This document shows, piece by piece, positions 59,018-64,000 of a DNA stretch of 64,000 nt. The translations under genes were made by a program, and so were the position numbers. Origin of the DNA: Stakelama marina (GTDB lineage Bacteria > Pseudomonadota > Alphaproteobacteria > Sphingomonadales > Sphingomonadaceae); NCBI RefSeq assembly GCF_018122655.1, contig NZ_JAGRQC010000002.1, forward strand, positions 62,001 to 126,000. The letters run 5' to 3'. Every line of letters begins with the position of its first letter. Within the stretch, counting starts at the first letter, position 1. The notes under the pieces were generated by a model. The model did not search any database, was not told the origin of the DNA, and worked only from the letters and a program-made list of their open reading frames with translations.

Positions 59018-59650
59018 ATGGCTGGCGACCTGACATTTTATACCAATCCCATGTCGCGCGGACGCATCGTCCGGTGGATGCTGGAAGAAACGGGCATCTC
59101 CTACGACACGGAGGTGCTCGACTATAGTTCGACGATGAAGGCCGGGCCCTATCTGTCGGTCAATCCGATGGGCAAGGTCCCGGCGATCCGGCATCGAGGC
59201 AAGGTCGTGACCGAATGCGCCGCGATCTGTGCCTATCTCGCCGATGCGTTCCCCGAAGCCGGGCTGGCCCCGCCGACCGAGGACCGCGCCGATTATTATC
59301 GCTGGCTGTTCTTCGCCGCCGGTCCGGTCGAACAGGCCGTCACCAACAAGGCAATGGGCTTTGCTCCATCCGCCGAGCAGGGGCGAATGGCGGGATATGG
59401 CAATTACGAACTCGCGATCGACACGCTGGAGACAGCGATCGCGGACAAGGAATATGTGGCCGGCGACCGGTTTACCGCCGCCGACGTCTATGTCGGTTCG
59501 CAGATCGGCTGGGGGCTGCAATTCGGCACCATTCCGAAGCGCGACAGTTTCCAATCCTATTGGAACCGGCTCGAAGCGCGCGACGCATGGCAGCGCGCCA
59601 ACGAAATCGACAATGCGCTGATGCCGCCGGAACAAGGGTCCGCAGCATGA
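59018..59650 (+). CDS. Glutathione S-transferase family protein
   Basis: The 210-residue protein has a thioredoxin-like N-domain (FYTNPMSRGRIVRWMLEETG and NPMGKVPAIRHRGKVVTECA) and a helical C-domain with FTAADVYVGSQIGWGLQFG. The conserved Asn-Pro-x-Gly-Lys-Val-Pro motif identifies the family; the residues NPMSRGR at the N-terminus, in place of a Tyr or Cys next to the start, fit the Ser-type classes. The ATG at 59018 follows GAAGGAG by seven bases. It is divergent from the ATP-grasp gene. Confidence 0.93.
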   Translation: MAGDLTFYTNPMSRGRIVRWMLEETGISYDTEVLDYSSTMKAGPYLSVNPMGKVPAIRHRGKVVTECAAICAYLADAFPEAGLAPPTEDRADYYRWLFFAAGPVEQAVTNKAMGFAPSAEQGRMAGYGNYELAIDTLETAIADKEYVAGDRFTAADVYVGSQIGWGLQFGTIPKRDSFQSYWNRLEARDAWQRANEIDNALMPPEQGSAA

Positions 59651-59751
59651 TTCGACCGCCGGAATCGTTACCTTAACCAGAGATCGTCCCTCGCCGGGAC
59701 AGCCGGAAATCAGGTCGCGCCGGCCACCGCCTCTCGCGCTATGATCGCGAA

Positions 59752-60768
59752 ATGGTGTGGCAGCGCCTCTCGACTCGCAGGGTTCGCAATATCGCCGGGC
59801 TGGGCATCGTTTCGCTGCTCGGCGCCGGTTTCACTGCGCATGCCACGCTGGCCTCGCTCGATCAGATACGCCCTCCAGCGCCCGCCGCCGCAGCCCCCAA
59901 GGGATATGAAGCGGACGACCATTTTCCCGGCGCACTCTATTTCGAACTCGCCGAAGAAGACGGTGCCCCAGCCCCCGGCGTAACGGGCACGACAAGGCTT
60001 CCCGACCGCGCCGCGCCGACCGACTACCAAGCGCTCGATGCCGGCACGATCACGGCTGCACAACCGTTCGTGATGCGCGGGTCCGCAACCGACCGCGCTC
60101 GCGCCGCGCAGTGCCTGACCACGGCGATCTACTACGAAGCCGCGACCGAACCCGACAACGGCCAGCGGGCAGTGGCACAGGTCATCCTTAATCGGGTGCG
60201 CCACCCGGCCTTCCCCGACACGGTCTGCGGCGTCGTGTATCAGGGCTCCGACAAACGCGGATGCCAGTTCAGCTTCGCTTGCGACGGGTCGCTCGCCCGC
60301 ACGCCGGAGCGCAAATACTGGCTGCGCGCCAAGATGGTCGCCGAAGCCGCGCTGGCGGGATCGGTCTTCCCGCCGGTCGGGCTGGCGACACATTATCATA
60401 CCTATGCGGTCACGCCGGCGTGGAACCGCTCGCTCGTGATGACCGGTGTTTTCGGCGCGCATTTCTTCCATCGGTGGAAAGGCTGGTGGGGAACCGCCGC
60501 CGCCTTCAACCAGGTCTATGCGGGCGGCGAACCGCTACCCGGTCCGCACAAGCACATATCGAATATGACGGATATTCAACTGGCTGCCGCCGAAACCACC
60601 CCTGCCGCCAGAGCGCCGGTAGGAACGGCTTCCACGCAAGGCGTTGCGACCAAGGCCGAAGCGGGCGCCGTCGCGCCGCAATATGCCGAGAGCGGGCAAG
60701 CGACGAGTGCGCTTCCCCAGTCGCAGGTTCTCGACAAATGGAAAGACAGCGGCAAGCCGCTGCGCTGA
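59752..60768 (+). CDS. SleB-like cell-wall hydrolase (Hydrolase_2)
   Basis: The 338-residue protein has a signal or anchor helix (NIAGLGIVSLLGAGFTAHAT) and a catalytic domain of the SleB/cwlJ type: AAQCLTTAIYYEAATEPDNG with the catalytic Glu, AVAQVILNRVRHPAFPDTVC and FSFACDGSL and CQFSF. It probably cleaves peptidoglycan glycan strands. The C-terminal ~75 residues are Ala/Pro/Thr-rich and unconserved. The start at 59752 keeps the N-terminal hydrophobic segment. Confidence 0.93.
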   Translation: MVWQRLSTRRVRNIAGLGIVSLLGAGFTAHATLASLDQIRPPAPAAAAPKGYEADDHFPGALYFELAEEDGAPAPGVTGTTRLPDRAAPTDYQALDAGTITAAQPFVMRGSATDRARAAQCLTTAIYYEAATEPDNGQRAVAQVILNRVRHPAFPDTVCGVVYQGSDKRGCQFSFACDGSLARTPERKYWLRAKMVAEAALAGSVFPPVGLATHYHTYAVTPAWNRSLVMTGVFGAHFFHRWKGWWGTAAAFNQVYAGGEPLPGPHKHISNMTDIQLAAAETTPAARAPVGTASTQGVATKAEAGAVAPQYAESGQATSALPQSQVLDKWKDSGKPLR

Positions 60769-60775
60769 AAAGGCA

Positions 60776-60808
60776 GAAGGGGCCGCAACGCGACCCCTTC
60801 GCGGTTTT
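60776..60808. terminator. Hairpin between SleB-like gene and the next convergent gene
   Basis: GAAGGGG (60776-60782) and CCCCTTC (60794-60800) form a 7-base stem with an 11-base loop, followed by GCGGTTTT on the plus strand. It could serve both convergent transcripts. Confidence 0.45.
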
Positions 60809-60819
60809 CGATCATCGGT

Positions 60820-61170
60820 TCAGCGACGGCGATACGACGCATAGCGGCGATGCTGCCGGTCGTGACGCTGGCGCGCGACCTGCCGCGACAGCGCGTCATA
60901 GCGACGTTCGAGTATCCGGCGTTCGCCGCGCGTCAGGCGGTGGCCACTCGAACGGTACCGCGCTTCCAGCCGCACCAGACGGCGATACTGGATGCGCAGC
61001 GAACGCGCTTCGCGGCGATCGAGCGAGCCGCTGCGCACGCCGACATCGATGCGCCGTTCGATATTCGCCTGCCGCTGGTTCACCGATTGCCAGGGCGCAG
61101 CACTCGCCGTAGCGGGAAGCGCGGCAGTGGCGATGCCGAGGCCGGCGATCATCAGGGTTAGCTTGTTCAT
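60820..61170 (-). CDS. Small basic exported protein, unknown function
   Basis: The 116-residue product begins MNKLTLMIAGLGIATAALPA with a clean signal peptide (cleavage near ASA). The mature part is strongly basic and helical (IERRIDVGVRSGSLDRREAR, LTRGERRILERRYDALSRQV), and the last 20 residues are almost all Arg and His. Such short periplasmic helical proteins are common in sphingomonads and undefined. The longer frame upstream (to 61653) runs through the end of the next gene and was not used. Confidence 0.75.
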   Translation of the reverse strand: MNKLTLMIAGLGIATAALPATASAAPWQSVNQRQANIERRIDVGVRSGSLDRREARSLRIQYRRLVRLEARYRSSGHRLTRGERRILERRYDALSRQVARQRHDRQHRRYASYRRR

Positions 61171-61295
61171 GGCGACACTCCTTCCAAACAGGACCGGTCG
61201 ATCGGTCGAGTGCCAATCTGGCGAGAAGCTGTCGCCTGAATGTGTCGGAAGCCGCGAAAAAGCGTCGCCAATTGTCGCAAGCGCCGCGGCTTCGT

Positions 61296-63077
61296 TCAGC
61301 TTTGTGCCGCGCTCGCCCCCGCCTTCGCCCGCTGCACGGCGATCCACCGGTCGATATGCGCTTCCAGCACGTCGAGCGGCAACGATCCTTCCTCCAGAAC
61401 CGCGTCGTTGAAATCGCGCAGCCGGAAATCGTCGCCCAGAGCCTTTTCCGCCTTTTGGCGCAGCGCCCTGATGCGCAGTTCGCCCATCTTGTAGGCCAGC
61501 GCCTGGCCGGGCCAGCTGATATAGCGGTTCACCTCGGCATCGATATTGGCGTCCGATAGCGCGGTGTGCTCTTTCATGAACGCAACCGCTTGCGCCTTCG
61601 ACCAGCCCATCGAGTGGATGCCGGTATCGACGACCAGCCGACATGCCCGCCACATATCGTAGCTGAACCGCCCCATCTTCTTTGCCGGCGTATCGTACAT
61701 GCCGATCTCGTTGCCGAGCGTTTCGGCATAGAGCGCCCAGCCCTCGGTAAAGGCGGTGAAGTGCGCGAGATAGCGGCGCATCGGCGGCAGATCCAGTTCC
61801 TGCTGGAGCGCGATCTGCTGGTGATGGCCGGGCACCGCCTCGTGCATCGTCAGCGACGGCATCTCCCAGAACGGGCGCTGGTCGAGCTTCGACGTGTTGA
61901 CATAATAGGTGCCGGCGACCCCGTTCGCTGGGCTGCCCGGGCTGTAATAGGCGGTCGTGGTGCCCTCAGCGGTCTCGGCCGGGATCGGCTTGATGCCATA
62001 GGGCAGCCGCGGCAGTCGGCCGAAGAGTTCGGGCATGTGCCCGTCCACCGTCTTCGCGATCAGCGCAGACCGCGCGAGCAATTCTTCGGGCGTCTTCGCA
62101 TAATATTGCGGGTCGGTACGCAGATGCTCGATAAAGGCGGCGCGGCTGTCATAGCCGGCTTCTTCCGCGACGGCGTCCATAGCCTTGTCGATCCGCGCCA
62201 CTTCGTCGAGGCCGATCTGATGGATCTGCGCCGGCGTATAGTCGGTCGTGGTTTCGACCCGCGCGCGATAGGCATAATAGTCCTGACCGTCCGGCTGCGA
62301 CGACACCCCGGCGGTTTTCGCGCAATGCGGCATATAGTCATCGGCGAAATAGTCCGCAGCCTTGCGGAATTCGGGGTCGAGCGTCTGCTCGATCACCGTT
62401 TTCGCGCGCGTCTTCAGCGCCTGCCAGCGCGCGGCCGGGATTGCCGCGGGACGGGCTTTGGTGAAAGGCTTGTAAAAGCGCGATTGGGTCGGGTCCTTGG
62501 TAATCAGACCGCTGATCGTTCCGGTAAAGCCCTTCATCGCGACGCAGGGTTGCGCATAGCCTGCCGCCACCGATTGCCGCGTGATCTTCATCAATTCGGC
62601 ATTCTGCGCCGGGAATTTGGATAGCCGCGTCAGATAGTTGGAATAGTCCGCGGCGCTTTCGAACCGGCTGTTGGTCGCGAGCCATGCCAATCCCTGCCAG
62701 GGCGAGGAGTAGCTGGTGAACAGCACCATGCGCTGCCCGAAACGGTTGCCCTCGATATCGTCCGACAGGATGCGGCGCAGCACCGCCTTGTCGATCCTTT
62801 CCTCTTCGGACAGCCCTGTATCGGGAATGGCCTTCAGGCGCTGGAGGAAGCGCTTTTCATCCGCGACCTCGGCATCGCGCGCTGCCAGCGACACGTCGCC
62901 TAGCTGGTCGTCATACCGATGGTCGCCAACCGAGCTGGCGAATGTCGGATGATGCTTCAGATACCATTGCCAATGGTCCTTCAGCAGCGCCTGGATATCG
63001 TCGGACGGCCCTGCAAATGCGGGTGCCGACACCATCAGCACCGCCCCCATCGTCAACAGCTTCAGCGCTTTACGCAT
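61296..63077 (-). CDS. Exported DUF885 zinc metallopeptidase
   Basis: The 593-residue protein has a signal peptide (MRKALKLLTMGAVLMVSAPA, AFA) and the DUF885 zinc motif MHEAVPGHH (His412, Glu413, His418), followed by FTEGWALYAE with the probable third ligand. Related proteins are oligopeptidases or carboxypeptidases of the periplasm. Its length matches the family. Start ATG at 63077. The nitrilase-family gene upstream is on the same strand, 58 bases away. Confidence 0.93.
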   Translation of the reverse strand: MRKALKLLTMGAVLMVSAPAFAGPSDDIQALLKDHWQWYLKHHPTFASSVGDHRYDDQLGDVSLAARDAEVADEKRFLQRLKAIPDTGLSEEERIDKAVLRRILSDDIEGNRFGQRMVLFTSYSSPWQGLAWLATNSRFESAADYSNYLTRLSKFPAQNAELMKITRQSVAAGYAQPCVAMKGFTGTISGLITKDPTQSRFYKPFTKARPAAIPAARWQALKTRAKTVIEQTLDPEFRKAADYFADDYMPHCAKTAGVSSQPDGQDYYAYRARVETTTDYTPAQIHQIGLDEVARIDKAMDAVAEEAGYDSRAAFIEHLRTDPQYYAKTPEELLARSALIAKTVDGHMPELFGRLPRLPYGIKPIPAETAEGTTTAYYSPGSPANGVAGTYYVNTSKLDQRPFWEMPSLTMHEAVPGHHQQIALQQELDLPPMRRYLAHFTAFTEGWALYAETLGNEIGMYDTPAKKMGRFSYDMWRACRLVVDTGIHSMGWSKAQAVAFMKEHTALSDANIDAEVNRYISWPGQALAYKMGELRIRALRQKAEKALGDDFRLRDFNDAVLEEGSLPLDVLEAHIDRWIAVQRAKAGASAAQS

Positions 63078-63135
63078 TGGTCCTCCAGCCCGGTTATCGG
63101 CGCACCCTCGCGCGTCGCACCCGTGCTGGCAAGCC

Positions 63136-64000
63136 TCAGCCGCCGCCGGGGCCGTTTGCCTGCATCGGCGCGCGCGACGGCATCTGCTGCTGGTCACCGC
63201 GCGGGCGCTGGGTCCAGTCGATGCGATAGAGATCGAAGCGCCGGTCGGTCAGATTGCGTACCGTACCTTCCGCCCGCGCCCAGGTAAGGTCGGCAAGGTT
63301 GACGTCGGCGATCGTCAGCGTCTCGATATTCTCGCTCGCCTCTGCCGCAACCCCGTCGCGCGCGAACGGAAAATCGCACGGCGTCAGAATGCACGACTGG
63401 GCATATTGAACGTCCATATTCTCGACGCCGGGCAGATTGCCGACATTGCCCGACATGACGACGAAGCACTGGTTTTCGATCGCCCTTGCCTGCGCGCAGT
63501 AGCGGACCCGCATATAGCCCTGGCGGTTGTCGGTGCAGAACGGCACGAAGATGATCCGCGCGCCTTCGTCGACCAGCCTGCGGGCGAGTTCGGGAAATTC
63601 GCTGTCGTAGCAGATGAGGACGCCGACCGGTCCGACATCGGTCTGGATCACGTCGACGCCGTCGCCGCCCTTGATCTTCCACCAATAGCTTTCATTGGGA
63701 GTCGGGTGAATCTTCTCCTGCGCATGGACCGATCCGTCACGCAGGCAGACATAGGCGACGTTCTGGATGTCGCCGTCCTCGGTGCGCGTCGGGTGCGACC
63801 CGCCGACGATGTTGATATTGTAGCGAAGCGCCATGCGGCTGAGTTCGTCGACCAGCGGCTTGCGGTGGTCGGTCAGCCGGTCGATCGCCTCCGCCGGCGA
63901 CAATTCGCGCTTCTCAAACGACAGTAGCGAAAGCGTGAACAGTTCGGGGAAAACGACGAAGTCGGATTCGTAGCCGGCGGCCACATCGACGAAATATTCG
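63136..64000 (-). CDS. Carbon-nitrogen hydrolase (nitrilase superfamily), 5' end missing
   Basis: The gene enters from the right edge (no start in the window) and ends at 63136. The visible part of about 288 residues has the nitrilase catalytic triad: Glu in FPELFTL, Lys in EKIHPTPNE and Cys in LICYDSEFPELARRL. The region before FPELFTL (EYFVDVAAGYESDF) resembles bifunctional GNAT-acetyltransferase/carbon-nitrogen hydrolase proteins, so an N-terminal acetyltransferase domain may lie beyond the window. A Gln/Pro-rich tail ends the protein. The substrate is unknown. Confidence 0.9.
   Translation of the reverse strand, partial: EYFVDVAAGYESDFVVFPELFTLSLLSFEKRELSPAEAIDRLTDHRKPLVDELSRMALRYNINIVGGSHPTRTEDGDIQNVAYVCLRDGSVHAQEKIHPTPNESYWWKIKGGDGVDVIQTDVGPVGVLICYDSEFPELARRLVDEGARIIFVPFCTDNRQGYMRVRYCAQARAIENQCFVVMSGNVGNLPGVENMDVQYAQSCILTPCDFPFARDGVAAEASENIETLTIADVNLADLTWARAEGTVRNLTDRRFDLYRIDWTQRPRGDQQQMPSRAPMQANGPGGG

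Overview
The window reads as one high-GC chromosome segment of an alphaproteobacterium of the order Sphingomonadales. The evidence is the S10-spc-alpha ribosomal cluster, a CtrA orthologue, alphaproteobacterial-style promoters (TTGACN-17-TAGNNN), a pyruvate dehydrogenase operon with a single-lipoyl E2, and many small secreted Pro/Gly-rich proteins. The genus cannot be fixed from sequence alone. No tRNA, rRNA, prophage, complete insertion sequence or CRISPR array is visible.

Layout. 1-3241 (minus): panB, a YfgM-like membrane protein, bamB and the start of der (outer-membrane assembly and ribosome-biogenesis GTPase). 3306-7809: small accessory genes, namely a membrane protein/XRE regulator pair, an ArsC-like reductase, an unknown secreted protein in a lower-GC island, two lipoproteins and a membrane protein. 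7940-12217 (minus): guaA, a repetitive secreted protein and a prolyl oligopeptidase. 12298-29810 (minus): the alpha, spc and S10 ribosomal operons, interrupted by a two-component system plus a small basic exported protein between adk and rpsM, and by palindromic repeats between rpsJ and rplC. 30182-30955 (plus): a membrane-tethered LuxR-type regulator between tuf and rpsJ. 31095-35406 (minus): the str operon rpsL-rpsG-fusA-tuf with a clear promoter and terminator.

35870-37406 holds a bactofilin, an orphan small gene, a damaged membrane-protein remnant and two copies of a ~100-bp palindromic repeat. 37407-41183 (minus) is pdhC, two small membrane proteins, an acyl-CoA thioesterase and lpdA in one operon. 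41313-47946 carries a universal stress protein, an M28 peptidase, an RcnB-like Pro-rich protein, and a run of repair genes (fRMsr, ArfB, an RluA-type pseudouridine synthase, DUF421, WrbA, pirin). 48027-50810 carries the LysR regulator divergent from pirin-wrbA, an AI-2E-family permease and ctrA. 50950-54576 holds a DUF805 protein, an amidohydrolase and threonine dehydratase. 54811-60768 carries bpt, the minus-strand trio of ATP-grasp / alpha-E / transglutaminase-fold proteins, a GST and a SleB-type cell-wall hydrolase. 60820-64000 ends with a basic exported protein, a DUF885 peptidase and a partial nitrilase-family protein.

Most of the window is housekeeping. The least explained parts are: the ATP-grasp/alpha-E/transglutaminase operon, whose transglutaminase-fold protein has Ala where the catalytic Cys should be; the two-component insertion inside the ribosomal superoperon; the LuxR-DUF4019 regulator wedged between tuf and the S10 operon; the RGG-rich extension on ribosomal protein S5; and the palindromic repeat family.
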